From a virus: DNA of 41,608 nt. The notes below the pieces were generated by a model. The model made no database searches and was not told the origin of the DNA. It saw nothing but the letters and a program-made list of their open reading frames with translations. Position 1 is the stretch's first letter. Each line of letters begins with the position of its first letter. Where the stretch lies: positions 1 through 41,608 of the IMG/VR virus record IMGVR_UViG_3300027870_000005; one strand, given 5' to 3'. Of the stretch, positions 1-12,600 are shown piece by piece. A program made the translations under genes and the position numbers.

Positions 1-20
1 AAAAAAGGGCCATAAGGCCC
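1..20 (-). terminator. Intrinsic terminator at the left edge
   Basis: Read on the minus strand, GGGCC-TTAT-GGCCC is followed directly by a run of at least six T. The 5-bp GC stem with tetraloop and U tract fits a Rho-independent terminator for leftward transcripts. It may serve a leftward transcript that reads through the two stronger hairpins at 550-619, or an unseen gene at the window edge. Confidence 0.6.
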
Positions 21-281
21 CTTTCCGGTACATCCAGGTTCCGGTTTTCTTGATGCATAACAACTCATCAGGAATAAGCCCGAGTAATTTCGCATACGCT
101 CGATTACTTAGAAACTGGTAGCGGGGGCAGGATATGGGCGCTATCTAACATCCGCGCCGAGCCGTATCCTGCTGCTCGTGAACGGCGAATGATACGCGCC
201 GGAGCCAGTTTTCGCAACAAAATGGCTTTTATGGCCGAATCAGGCCTAAGATATCGTTCTCTATACCAAGAGGACTACACC
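21..281. other. Non-coding left-end region
   Basis: No convincing gene. On the minus strand, positions 144 to 1 stay open for 48 codons after a TAG and could encode a short helical stretch (LSNRAYAKLLGLIPDEL near its middle). I find no ATG start or ribosome site, and the frame runs through the terminator at 1-20, so I do not call it. Short GC-rich dyads occur at 131-205 (GGCGC..GCGCC types) and 233-246 (ggccgaatcaggcc). No clear sigma-70 promoter for the plus-strand gene at 282 is visible. Confidence 0.4.
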
Positions 282-566
282 ATGCAGACACTTCGTTGGA
301 TTTTAGCCGTAGCTGGCCTGGGCGTCATGATCACCTTTGGTTACGCCATGAATCATGGCTGGAACAAGTCACCAGCACCGCAGCCTGATGTCGGGCCTTG
401 GACTCAGTACAAGGAACCCGTTGAAACAGTCAATAAAGCCGAATGGATTGCCGAAGCCAATAAAAGAATTGAAGCAGAGAATGCTTCCAAAAAGCAGGTT
501 GAAGCCATTGCTGATGCCGTCGTTGACGAGCAGGAAGCCAGAAAAGCAGAAAAACCCCGGCAATAA
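282..566 (+). CDS. Small single-span membrane protein, moron-like
   Basis: The only plus-strand gene called, convergent with the late operon. The ATG at 282 is preceded by AAGAGG with good spacing; an upstream in-frame start at 189 has no ribosome site and adds no membrane-like sequence. The 94-residue product has one hydrophobic helix at about residues 4-24 (LRWILAVAGLGVMITFGYAM), then a Pro/Trp-containing linker and a charged, Ala/Glu/Lys-rich helical tail likely to form a coiled coil. Its stop codon lies in the loop of the terminator hairpin at 550-573. The separate orientation and private terminator suggest an independently expressed accessory gene, but function is unknown. A spanin- or holin-accessory role is possible by topology only. 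Confidence 0.6.
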   Translation: MQTLRWILAVAGLGVMITFGYAMNHGWNKSPAPQPDVGPWTQYKEPVETVNKAEWIAEANKRIEAENASKKQVEAIADAVVDEQEARKAEKPRQ

Positions 567-573
567 GCCGGGG
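550..573 (-). terminator. Late-operon terminator, bidirectional
   Basis: A 7-bp perfect stem, CCCCGGC / GCCGGGG, encloses a 5-nt loop. On the minus strand it is followed by TTTTT, a textbook intrinsic terminator for the leftward late transcript. In the plus direction the hairpin contains the TAA stop of the 282-566 gene in its loop and is followed by a weaker TCGTTTC tail. Confidence 0.85.
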
Positions 574-582
574 TCGTTTCAA

Positions 583-619
583 AACTGAGACAAAATGGAT
601 ACCTTGCTTTGTCTCAGTT
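583..619 (-). terminator. First of two tandem terminators after the giant gene
   Basis: A perfect 12-bp inverted repeat, AACTGAGACAAA / TTTGTCTCAGTT, with a 13-nt loop. It overlaps the TGA stop of the giant gene and is followed on the minus strand by TTG. With the hairpin at 550-573 it forms a tandem end-of-operon terminator. Confidence 0.7.
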
Positions 620-3600
620 ATTTCGGTCTCGCTGGTTTGCCAATGCCTGCAACCGCTTCGTCATCACAATGCCGCCCTGATTCAACTGGTCGTTACGGGC
701 ACGAGTCTTGATCGATCGCTTCAATGAATCGCCTGTGATTTTGTAGGCGATGTTCTTGGCATTGAATCGACGCAAGCTTTCCAACGCATCATTCATCCCT
801 TCCCGGTCACGTTGTTCAGTGGCAAAGGCATAGTTATTGATGATTTGCTGGCGACGTTTCAGCACCTTGGCATTGGCAGATTTCAACGAACCATTCTCGT
901 CGTACTGGTCGGCCAGTTGTAGCGGCGTGAAACCAAGAGCACGCGCAATGGTGTCACCCGGGCCGATATCCGTCAGTAGATCGCCGTTAAGATTGGTTTC
1001 CTTGCCCTGCATGGCATAACGGAAAGCCCTTACCGGCGACTTAGCCAAGTTGGGCAGCATGGTTTCGACACCGCGCTCGATATGGCCCTGATGCATCATT
1101 TTCAAACCGGAGAACATGGCTTTCGGGATAGCAAACCCGGCGCCAGCGATTTGGTCCATCCAGTAGTAATAGGCGTCCTCACCTTCAAGCTCACGATCTG
1201 GCGACCGGAACCACAAGTTAGGCATGCCGATTCGTTCGGACAGATCCACGCCAGCCAGTGAGCCTGGAACGCCTTTGAGCAACACGCCGGCAGCATCTTC
1301 ACCCAGAAAATCGACTAAGCCCTGTTTGAAGCGGCTTTCGGCATCAAACGGCTCGTCATCGTCATCGAACAGACCGGCGAGCATCATCACCAAACCATAG
1401 AACGGCACGCCGGTAACGCCAGCCATCAAGCCGTACATTCCCAGCATCGCACCGAGCTGTTTGGCCGCCTCAACGCGGGCTTCTTTGGTTTCACCCTTAA
1501 ACGATGTATGGATGTCGCGGAACAGGCGATAAAGCATGTTCACGTTGTAGTTGCGGAATACCGTTAGTATTTTCGCTAAATCGCCCTGCATGAACCGGGC
1601 ACGATTGGCGGCGCTGTAATCGAAGTGAATTGACCAGGTGTGATCAGCCGCCGATTTCATAGCTGCTTCGTGGGTTTTACCGGTTTCCCGGGCAAGTCGA
1701 TATGCCGCCAAGGCTGTTACTTCGCGGTTGAAGCGTTCGGACTGATGAAAGAACCAACCAAGCTTGCTCATTACCCGGGCCCGCAATGCGGAGTATTCGG
1801 CACCAGTATCTCCAACACCGGCCAGATCATGCGCCTGAGTTTTGTCTATCAAGCCAGAATCGATAAACGACTTCATTGCGCGCTTCTCGTCGTTTGTCAG
1901 GTCCGCGTTCTCGATATGGCCCTTACCCTTGGCAAAGTCCCGAGTTGCCCGCGTCAGGGCGCTGCTGGTGCGGCCAAAACCGTATTTGCTACCAAGGATA
2001 GGCACACCCAACATGACAGTCTGTGTCGCATTCAAGAACAAGTGAGCCGGGTTCGCGCCAAGGTGCCAGACGAACGCGGCCGATGTAATGGCCTGCGCTG
2101 CCTTGCCGCCCTGCGGGTTCATCACCCACTGCAAGCGTTTGCCGATTTCGTTGGCCAGCGCCATACCGGCAACCGGCGAAACACGTTTTGCCTGTTCTTC
2201 GGCCTGCATGTGAGCTGCCTGCATGTCGATGCCGTATTTCAGGCGTGCAAGCTGGTAGCTGCCATGAAACATGGTCGATGCAAACGAACGCAGTGCGTCA
2301 GGGTTATAGCCTGGCGTTTTCTTCCGGTGGATAAAGCTCTTGCGAAGACTGAGATCCGGCAGGGTTTCCAGATAACGTTGGTAAATGGCGTCACGGATGT
2401 CCTTCATGGCATCACCATGTTCGGCATCATCGCTGGAAATATGCTCGCCATCGGCAAAGCGTTCGCCGGCCGTTGGACCTTCCGGAAGCATGCCGGCCAA
2501 AATCTGATCGACGTCGGCGATAAAGCGGGGGTCAACTGCTGCCTTGAAACCATCTTTGTCGGTATCCAGGCCAACCGTCACCGAATTGCCCTTCGCGGCT
2601 TGTTCGGAAGCGAATGCAGTGGCTTCGTTGTAGGTCTCGAATTTCGAGAACGCTATCGATGTGCCTTCCTTATTTCGAACCGACACAAAATATTTGCCGA
2701 AGCGTTTAAGCGGAAAGTATGGCTGCTCAACACGCATCGATTCGAACATTTGACGCAAACCGATGATCTTGGCAGTCGCACTACTGCTCGCCGCCTTGAC
2801 GGCTTTCTCGTAAATTTTTGCAGCGATAGCAGTGGCTTGGTCTTTGTCCTCAATGGACATGCCGGATTCTTTTATTTCATCCAGCTTGGCCTGGAACTGA
2901 ATTTCGGCTTCGTCTCGGCGATAGTCAGCGGCTTTTTTCAAATTATCTTCGAGTGCTTTTTCGATGTCCTTGGTTTGCTGCTCGTAGGCTTTGCGAACGG
3001 TGCTGTAAAGCTTTTGACCATCTTCTGGCATGGCGTTATATCGACGCTTCAAGTCGGCATGTTGCGCCAGCTTTTCCGGTTCCTTGGCATATTCTGACGC
3101 CGGCAACGTGGGGTCAACACCTGCGATTGTGGAATCGTGCATCAAGTCAGAAAGCTCTTTGCCGCGATCTGACTGTTCGCCGAGCAAGCCCTTCCAACCA
3201 CCGACGGTAGCGTATTTAAGCCAATCCTGTGCCACGGCATCAAACTGTTGGTGTTTATTGTTCCGGAAGGCTTCGAGCTGTTGACGAAGATCGATGAATT
3301 GCTTAACGGCTGGCATTCCCTTCGGTGCGTAATCGACCAGATAATTCAACGGGATTGCGGCCAGCAATGCGGGTTTCAGGTCGGTAATTTTTCCAGCAAC
3401 ACGATCGAGCACGGTTTTCACCGATTCCTTCGCTTTGTTGGAAATGTTGACGTCGCCAGAAATAGAAACCCCGCTTTTGGCGGGGCTTGGTTTCGAGTAG
3501 AGGATGCCCTGAGCGCTGGCTACGCCAGCAGGGCTCCGCTTGAGCCGATCAACGCTATCCACCACTGCGGCCCCTTCTTGTCCTGCTCGGCGTATAACGG

Positions 3601-6600
3601 ACTGCGCAAGTATTGCTCGCGCAATCGTAGTCCGGCCAAAAGCCGCCTCTCCGGTACGCTCAGCACCAGGTGCGACGGGCCGCCCTGCAAACGCGCTTCG
3701 AGCTCGGCCTGCAATTTCACGCAATCCGTCGTTGGTAATAAGTTGTCCAGTAGCGTTTCGGAATTGGCCGGCATCGAAGTCATACGAATAACCTGTGATT
3801 TCTGGGGCATAAAGCAGGACATTATTATAAGCCGTTTCCAGCAAAGATTCTAAGTTTTCTTCGTGACGGCCATCACGCCATTCAAGACGAGCGAACCGGC
3901 TGGAACCTGGGTCCAATTGCCGGGCATGCGGACGCATGAATTCGGTACCGCCGTACTTGATCGCTGCGGCGGCCATAAGCTCGGTTCGACGTATCAAGGC
4001 TTCATCACTGAGACCGTTCGGGTCGCCGATGAATTCCTTACCGGCATTCTTGGCGTAGTTGAAAATGGCCATATACAAAGCAGTGCCACGGCTTGAGCCA
4101 GGATTCAGGCTGGCGGCGTCCAAATACATGCGGCCATAGCCACCTTTTTCGACATACAGGTAAGCCGGAGCACCGTTGCCTGTGGTGATTTCATACTTCA
4201 AGGCGGCGGCATCAGCATCGTCGGACCGAGTAAAGCTGGTATGTGCTTCGCCTTTCAGTTTCACCTTCATGTCCGGGGCAACATCCGCAAACACTTCCTC
4301 GACGGTTTTCTTGTCGCTGACTTTGTATTGGAAAGCGTTGTCGATTTTACCCAAAGCTTTAAAAAACTTAGACAACGGGCCACCGACAGACGCAGCAATC
4401 TTGCTGAATAACGGCAAGCCACTTTGAGCGGCGGCTTTCATTTCAGGCGTGATATCTAGGCCGTGGGTTGGGTGTTCTTTTCCGTGGAAGCGGCTTGATA
4501 AGTCATCGCCACGAAACATGACGGTGCCTACCTTGCCGCCAAACCGTTTGGCAAATTTGTTTACTTCGGACGGCAGAATTTTATCGTAAAAGCCTTTCAT
4601 GCCTTCGCCACCGACTTTAAGCCCATTGCCTTCAATGGTGCGGTTCCCAAGCGGCGTGACCTCAGCATTCAATAGTTTTTCGGCAGCATCTTTCCCGATG
4701 TAATCTTCGAGCTGACCCTCGTTGATGCCTACTTTATTGATTACTTCCTTGCCATCCAGATCAACAGCATAGAGCTGCGAATTTTCTTCATTCCATGTGA
4801 CAGATTGCAATTTCTTGCTCAGGTCATAGCGCTCTGCCTGTTGCTCGCCAGTCGTCCAGGCGATACGGTCAAAACCATTGTCTGCGGCATAACGAATCAT
4901 CCGTTTCATGGAAAGCATCGGCCACGAGGTCTTGAATGGGGCGTCTGGAACGCTCGATTCTGAATTGGTAAATTCGATAATGCCTGGGAGTCGGGCATTT
5001 CTTAGATGCGTTTCAGCCTGTTCTTTTGTATCGAATCCTGCTACTTCGCCATGCTGCCCTTCATTACCAAGCTTAACAACCCATTTTTTCGAAGCGTATC
5101 CACGTTTACGGCCATTCTGGTGCCAATCCGACTGTATTTCCTCAATGAACAACACCTTCTTGCCATCGGCATCGGTGCGCTCGTTGAAGCGGACGTGAGC
5201 AACGATATTTGGCTGGTCGAAGTGGTGTGATAAAAATGCATTCTTTCCACCGTTGTTTTTAGCCCAACGCGAGTACATATCGCTCAACGCATCTTTTGCA
5301 TCCGACTCATAATCGACAAGCGTTTCAGGAATTAGTGATTCGTCACCGCCCATTTCAGCAACAGCTTCTGGCCGATGCACATTTTCGTACCACCAATCTA
5401 TGCCGTTAGCTCCTGTCGGTAGCGTCAACAACAGCTCACGGTAGTTCTTGCCACCTGGGAGCTGGTACTTGGAGAATTTTGTTTTTCCAGAAGCGTCTGG
5501 ATTGTCCGCAACGAAGTCATCATCCATCGCATTTTGGATAGCTTCTTCGCGGGTTTCCCCCTCACTTCTTTGGTCGCCGTCTTCATCTAAAACCACCCAA
5601 AGATCAGGTTCATCCTCAACAGCTCGCCAGCCACGCGGTAAGTTCTCGCCGCTGAAACCAGTTTTGTAATCATCGTCAAGCAAAACATCATTCACCTGCA
5701 CCTGATTGGCGCGTACGAAGTCGTTTAACTGCTCGCGTGTCACTTCGCCAGCATCGGACAACCAAGCGTCAACACCCAGCCAATCGCGTTCTTCTTGTTT
5801 GAATTCACCACGACGCTGCGCACCGTCAAGCCACTGCTTCCACACAACGGAGTTACCTTTCTTCGGTGCACCTTTCGCGGTCTGAATCGACTCGGCCAGA
5901 GCTGAAAAGAACGTGTCAGGGCGTGCGGAATAACTCGGCTGTGCAATGTCACCGCGACGCATGCCGACTTGTGCACCGTTGACGCTACCGGTTTCAACAA
6001 AGCGAGCGGCCTGCACAATGTACTGGCGCAAATCGCTGTCGTTCACCGGGGCATTAAAGCCAATCGAACGCAGCCAGCGACGGATAGCGACCATCACGCG
6101 GTCGATGATCGAGTTGCGTACACCCTTCTCGGACATCACTGCGACGGCTTCTTTCACGAAGTCGGCATCGGTTGTCTTGTAACCACGACGGGCCAGTTCA
6201 TTGAACAGATCCGCATGCTTCGGGTTGTCGCGCATTTTCGACACGATATCGCTTATGACTGCCCATTCTTTCGGACCTGAAATAGCTTCGATACCGAAGT
6301 GACCAATCGACTCATGCAACAAGACTTCCAGCGCGCGCTGGCTGTCACGCAAATTTGAAGCGACCAAGTAAACGCGGCGGGTTTCCGGGTCATACCAGCC
6401 TTCGGCGGTTTTATCGATATTGTCCGGGGTCGTGGTAATCACGGTAACGCGCGGGCCGTTGGTCCACTTGCCTAAGATCGGGGCAATCGTAGCTTCGACT
6501 TTAGTTACGGTTTGGCCTTTGGCTTTATCGTTGGAATCGCGTAAAGAATTCAGCACGCCGGCAGGCTTATCGATCACAACCATGCGGGCATTCACGCCGG

Positions 6601-9600
6601 TATTCACCGGGAGTGACGGGTCCATGAAAGAACCTTCCGGCAATTTCTCGGATGTACCGCCAACAGAATCAAGCCAGTCTCGGAAAGCCTGCGCTTTCTT
6701 GTCTTGGCCGAAGAAAACACCCTCTCCCATGATGGCCACGATACGGCCGTTCGGATTCAATAGCGTGAAAGCGTGCTGCACATGCTCGGCGTCACGGCGA
6801 TTCGAGAACGGGGGGTTCATCAAGATGCGGTCGTAGTTACCGCCATGTTCCATGAAATCGCTGCTCACCAAGTTGTAGCCCTTGGCTTCCAGCAATTCAC
6901 GACGTTCACCGGACAACTCGCCGATATCTGGCTCAGTACCCGCTTCACGCAATGCGTCGGCGATATGACCCATGCCGGCAGAAGGTTCGAGCACTGACAT
7001 GCCTGGCTCAATTTCAGCGGCAGAAATCATTTCATCGACCACTTCGCGACTGGTCGGGAAGAAGTCCATACCGTCGTTTTTACGGCCAATCATGGCGCGT
7101 TCGAGTTTCTTGACCTTATCCTCGGCTGCAGCGACTTGGCGCAGACCGATGAATTCACGGAGCGCACTGCGGAATTCTGCCGGAGTTTCGATACCCATGC
7201 GCGCCAGTGCGTTACGGTCGGCGTGTGCACTTTCCATTTGCCACGGCACAGAAACATTATTGAAACGGCGACGGTTCGCTTTGCTGGCTTTTTCAATCAG
7301 CTCGGAAGCAAATTCGCGAGTGAGTGAAATTCGCGTGTCGTTGTCGCCCTTCCACAATCCTTTTTCCTGCGCCAATTGTGGGCTCGGAATGACGCGGTAT
7401 TGCCCGCGTTTCACCTGCATTGGAATTGCCAAGCCTTTGTAGCCAGCTCGCGCAATCGATTCGTATGCGGCGTCCTCAGTGCCAAATACCGCCGACCTTA
7501 CTTCGCCGGCATTGTTTTTGGTCTGATAGTAATTCAGTAATTGAAGGTCTTTTTTCGCAAAGTCGGTGTACGGCTTGCTGACATCATCGGCGACCTTGAG
7601 CAACTTCTTGCCAAGCAATTTACTGCCGTCCACTTCCATCAATTGACGGGCCAGCTTGGCTAGGTCAGATCGGTAGGCGGAATACGTCGGCCATTCAGCA
7701 TAGTCAGCCGCTTCAATGGTTGCCGGGTCGGCTAAATGCTGTTCTCGCTTTCCGTAATCAGGATACAACGTCCTCAAGTATCCATCGTGACCACGTTTAA
7801 CCATCGACTCCAACAGCTCGACCTGAACCTTTTGACGAACACGATCAAGATACTTCGCGTCATCGGATTCAATCGCATTGGCGATGTTACGCATAGTCTT
7901 TGCCAGAGCCTTGTCGGAATTTGCTGAGGCTTCAATACGAGCGGCCTGACCGGCACGGCGCTGGGTGTTTGTCTTGCGATCAGCAGACAGCACATCGCTT
8001 GCACGGTCATCAAGACGGTCGGCCATTTCATTCAGGCGTTCGACGGCAGACTGCGTTTTGTCGTCATCGAAAGCATCACGGCGAGTCTTGACGATATCGG
8101 CCGCTTCGGTATTGTCACCACCGGCAAGCTTCTTGAAAGCTTCGGCTGATTCTTTCGTGCGGAATTGAAAGCCAGGTACAGCACCACGGCCACGGAATGA
8201 CGAGTACGATCCGCCTAACTTCTTGGCGCCCATGTTCAAGGTGTCGTAGTCTTCGCGGCTCACACGCTCGGCGAGCTGCACGACGAACAAGTCGTGACCG
8301 TGCTTCGTGTGTTTGGTTTCAACGACATCGCCGGCAACCAACTGGCCAGCGATTCGGACATTGGTTTTTGCGTCCAGCTTATTGGCAAGGCGCTCAGGGC
8401 GAGTCTGCTCAGCGGACAGGGCATCGAATGCAGCACGTTGATCCGGCGTGAGTGAAAGGCGCGCGGCTTTCAAATCCATGCCGTCAGCCATCTTCAAGCG
8501 AAGGATATTCTGGAAGTCCTGTATGGTCTTCGGCTCAGATATGCCGGCCTTGCGTTCTTCGTTTTTTGCATTTCTGGCGGCGGCTTCTGCTTGACGTTCG
8601 GCTTGGTATTCAGCCAATGATTCTTCGGTTTGCGATTCGACCAGCTCTTTCAACGCGGCTGTTTTTTCAGCCTCATATTTCGCCAGCCCGCCCATCATGT
8701 AGCTGTTCGGGCCATATTCTTTTCCAAGAGCAAAGCGATGTTCCAATAATTCATACACTTCCTTGACAATTTTTTCTTTCTTTTCGCTTTTGTAGCGCGA
8801 TGCGTAATATGAATTGAAATTGTCGAGTAAGTTTTCTTTTTTCTGCTTTCCGAGCTGTTCGAGAACGTCGGCCTTTTTCTCAGTCAGCACAGTAAACGCC
8901 GCCTTGTAATCGGCCAAGCTGGCTTCACCGTCGTACAGTGCATCGATGGTTTCTTTGACGAATTCAAGTGCTGTTTTTTCAGTCGGGACAGCATCAGCTT
9001 CGGTAAATTCGGTTTTCTTATTGCTGGATGCGATAACGCTACTCAATGGAACTTTATTGTCGTTGGTAGCTTTTTCTTGTTCCTTGGCAGATTCTGTTTG
9101 CAGTGCTGAATCACCGTGCTTCTTTTTGTGGCTGAGAAGGTTGGTAATAGCCCAGCCGATATCATCAAGCTTCTTTTTGGCGTAAGGCTTGTAAAGGTCA
9201 ACTCCCGAAACCGGGTGCCCTTTGTCATCGCGCGGCGTCCAATTGTCTTGGTCGTCGGTAATCGCTGTTTGTTTTTTTACGAGCGCCCTCATGGCCTCGC
9301 TGACTGTAATGGTTTCACCACCATTTTTACGCAGCCAATCAACAGAACGCTTCGAGTAATCAGTTTGTGCAGCCGGCTTAACAGTTTTTGCCGGGTCGTA
9401 AACCCATGCTTTGAAATCAGCAAGATTCATTTCAGTCACAGGGCCGACCTTCCAGCCTTTTTGATAGTTGCTCGAATACGCTTTGACGGCAGCGGCCTCG
9501 GTTGGCCATCCGAGCATTACTTTGGCTTCGTCGTAACTACCGTCCTTTTTGTACTGGTCGATGATGAAAACAGGCAATTCTGCATTGCCGGCATCATCAC

Positions 9601-12600
9601 TCAAAAAAACATCGACGTGATCTTTGTCAGCACCAATGGTGCCCTTGAAATAACCGTAATGGTTTTTCAGCGGCGGCCACTCCGGCTTACGGCTTGCTCC
9701 GGCCGGTGTTTCCAGACTGATATCCATGCCATTTAAAATGACGTGGCCTTTTTTGTAATTGCCGGCTTCTTTCTGGGCATCAGTCGGTTCAGGACGGTCA
9801 TTCTCCGGGCTACTGGCAGTTTCGGCTGCAGCGGCTTGAATCGGGTCATCTGGCGTTACCGATGCTAGCCAATCATTGATTGTACGCAACACGTCAGCCT
9901 CGGTGTAATTAGCGCCACGTTTGCTAGGCCCGTTGACTGTTACAAGAGTAATGTTCTTTTCAGAGGCCGATGGGATATAGCTCAGGACGCCACCTGTAGA
10001 AAGGGTAACGAGGTACATCCCACCCATATTATCGACACTGTAAAAATCCGATTTGGTTTTCAAAGCAGATAAAAATTTGGCTTCAATATCCGGGCTAACA
10101 CTAACGCCGTTTTTAAGTGAAAGCTTTTCACCTGAGAACTTGAAATTGGGGTCACTTTCGAAGTTACCAAGTTCGTGAGCGGTTTTAGCAAAATCATCAC
10201 TAGCCGTTGTTTTAGAATCAACTTCATCAGGCGCAGGGCCAGGCATGTTGCTGGCAACCCATTTCTTGATTTTTTCGACACGCTCTTGCTCCCCGGGCTC
10301 CATTCCAGACTTCGGTAGTTTCAATAAAATTGAAAGCAATCCAGAACGCTTTGCGTCTTCGGCAGTGTTGTGATCTTCACTGAGACTGAAACTACGGCCC
10401 ATGCCGCTGGTATCGGTATTGAAACCGACGGCCACCTTATATTTGCCGTTATCGTCCTGGGCTACATGTACCTCGGCCCATGGCAACCGGCGACCTTTGC
10501 GTTCCAACACGATGCTATCGGCTTTTTCCGATAGCACTTTATTCGTGTCATCGGCATTTTCTACCGACCTCGATTGCTGGTCTTCTTTACCGGTGGCTTG
10601 CTTGGGTACGGCGGTTTCATTGGTTTTTTCGCCGCCGGCATGCACGGCTTGGTTCCCTTGGACATTTTTGTTCTCCTGAGTTGGTGCCGATTGCTCGGCT
10701 GGGTTAGTTTTCTTCCGCACAGCAAGAAAGCCACCGGCTTCCTTAAAGTGTTTTACGTCGTAGTCTTTTGGGTCGTACCCGGCTTTGACGATTGCTTTTC
10801 GTGCTGACTCAGCACTCAAGAAACCTTCTTCGCGTGCCGATTTGGCACCACGGCGACCGATGTAATCAGCAACACCTAGCTCCGCATCAACTGCTTTTTT
10901 CTTACTGCCGTCGTGATCAAGGTTCTCACGATGGACCATTTTCACGCCGTCGATCGTTTCCTTTTTCTTGCCATCTTTCGTGTAGGTCGCCAGCATGCGG
11001 CGAGTTCCATCCAGATCGGATTTCATTACGCGCACGGTGTCGCCGTAGACGTCTTTTGTGGTCACCAAGCCATTGGCGTCTGGTTCTGGATATGACTGCG
11101 CTACCTGGCTGGTTTCATTTCCGGGCTGCTTTGCGACTGGACCTGCCACATCAGCAGGAATAGCCTTAGCTGGACGTACTCGCCCGCGAGTTCCCACGCC
11201 AGAAGATTCAGTTTTTCCGGGTTTGGTTTGCTGGACATTGGCTTTCTCCGTCGTGGCAACCGCAGCGGTCGGTTGTACTACCGTGGCGGTGGTAGAAGTG
11301 TCCGCAGCGGGCGCCACTGCTGTAGGATTTTGTTGGGTTTCGGTACGCGGCAAGCGAACGACATACCCACCATCGACCGGCACAACCTTTGCACCCGCAC
11401 CGGTACGCTTGGCCATGATTTCAGCGGCCTTGATTTCTGAAAAAGCATTGCCGCTTTGTGTCGTGATGTCGTCATCGAGAATATCGTGGCTATTGTCGAA
11501 TTGCTGACCGTCGGACGCAGGCGTATCCTGTGTCGATGAAGAAGTTTTGCCCTGAAATTCTAATTCTGTCTGGCCAGTTGCCGGGGAAGATTCGCTTTGA
11601 CCCGCCGTTGTCGTGTCTTGCGGGCGAGACAACTCAGCAGGCGCTTGAGCGACAGCCGTGGGTGAAAGTAATTCAGGAGCCTGCGCCGGAGCTTGATCAA
11701 TTTGTGGTGATACATTTTGAGACGACGCCACTTTCTGGCCGGTGATCGCAGCACGACGCTCTAAAATCACTTCTTTACGCAATGTCTCGACCTGATCTTT
11801 ACTCAAGCCATAGCCTTTACCCACCAAACCTGCGGGTAGCGGGCGGCCGGGATTTCTATTGAGTTGGTCATGGATATACGCCTTCGCGCCTTCCGGATTG
11901 GGTGTGACGGTTTGCTCAGCAACAGGCGCAGCAGTTTCCTGCTTTTTGGCTTCGGGTTGCTTCGCCTGTTGTTCGGCTGCAGCCTGGATAACCGCTTGTT
12001 GTTTGTCCGCCTCAGCGGCTTGGAGAACGCCGTTGTTGGCGGCCATATTAACGACACGCGACAGAACACCATTGTTCGGGTCGGGGAGATTGGAAGCAGC
12101 GGCCGGATGACGTGCACGGGCTGCATTGACGTCAGGTGTCAGGCCGACATTTTCACGGGCCTGAGTAGATGCAATATCTTCTTGTTCGGCTTGCAACATC
12201 GAATTGTCGATTTGCGATGCAGTGCCAACGGTGCCGAGCGGCGTCACTTGTAGCGCTTGGTCCGGCGCCGGCAACAAACGTCCAGCGTTTTGCAGATAAG
12301 TCATCAATTCCGCATGAGCGGCTTCTGCAACCTGGGCATTACCTTGAGCCTGTGCTTCAAGGAAATTTGAACGCAAAATATCGCCGGGATCTTTGCCGAG
12401 CGGAATGACTGGACCGGGTTTTGTTTCCGTAGTGGGTTTTGCGCCAGGCGTTGCTTCGTCCTTCTGTTTGTTCAAGGCAGCAGCACCACCAAACAAAATA
12501 CCGCCCACAGCGCCCACAGCAGCCGAATCTATGTAATCCCGCCATGCTTCTGCATCGTTGAGTGACTTGCTGGCACCGAAGCGTTCCAGTGCGGTTTGCG

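Noticed and set aside
1-144. A 48-codon open frame on the minus strand ending outside the window
   Set aside because: No start codon with a ribosome site and it runs through a terminator; not enough to call a gene.
1640-3097. A 485-codon open frame on the plus strand inside the giant gene
   Set aside because: It is antisense to a well-supported coding frame, has no ribosome site, and the product has no domain-like features.
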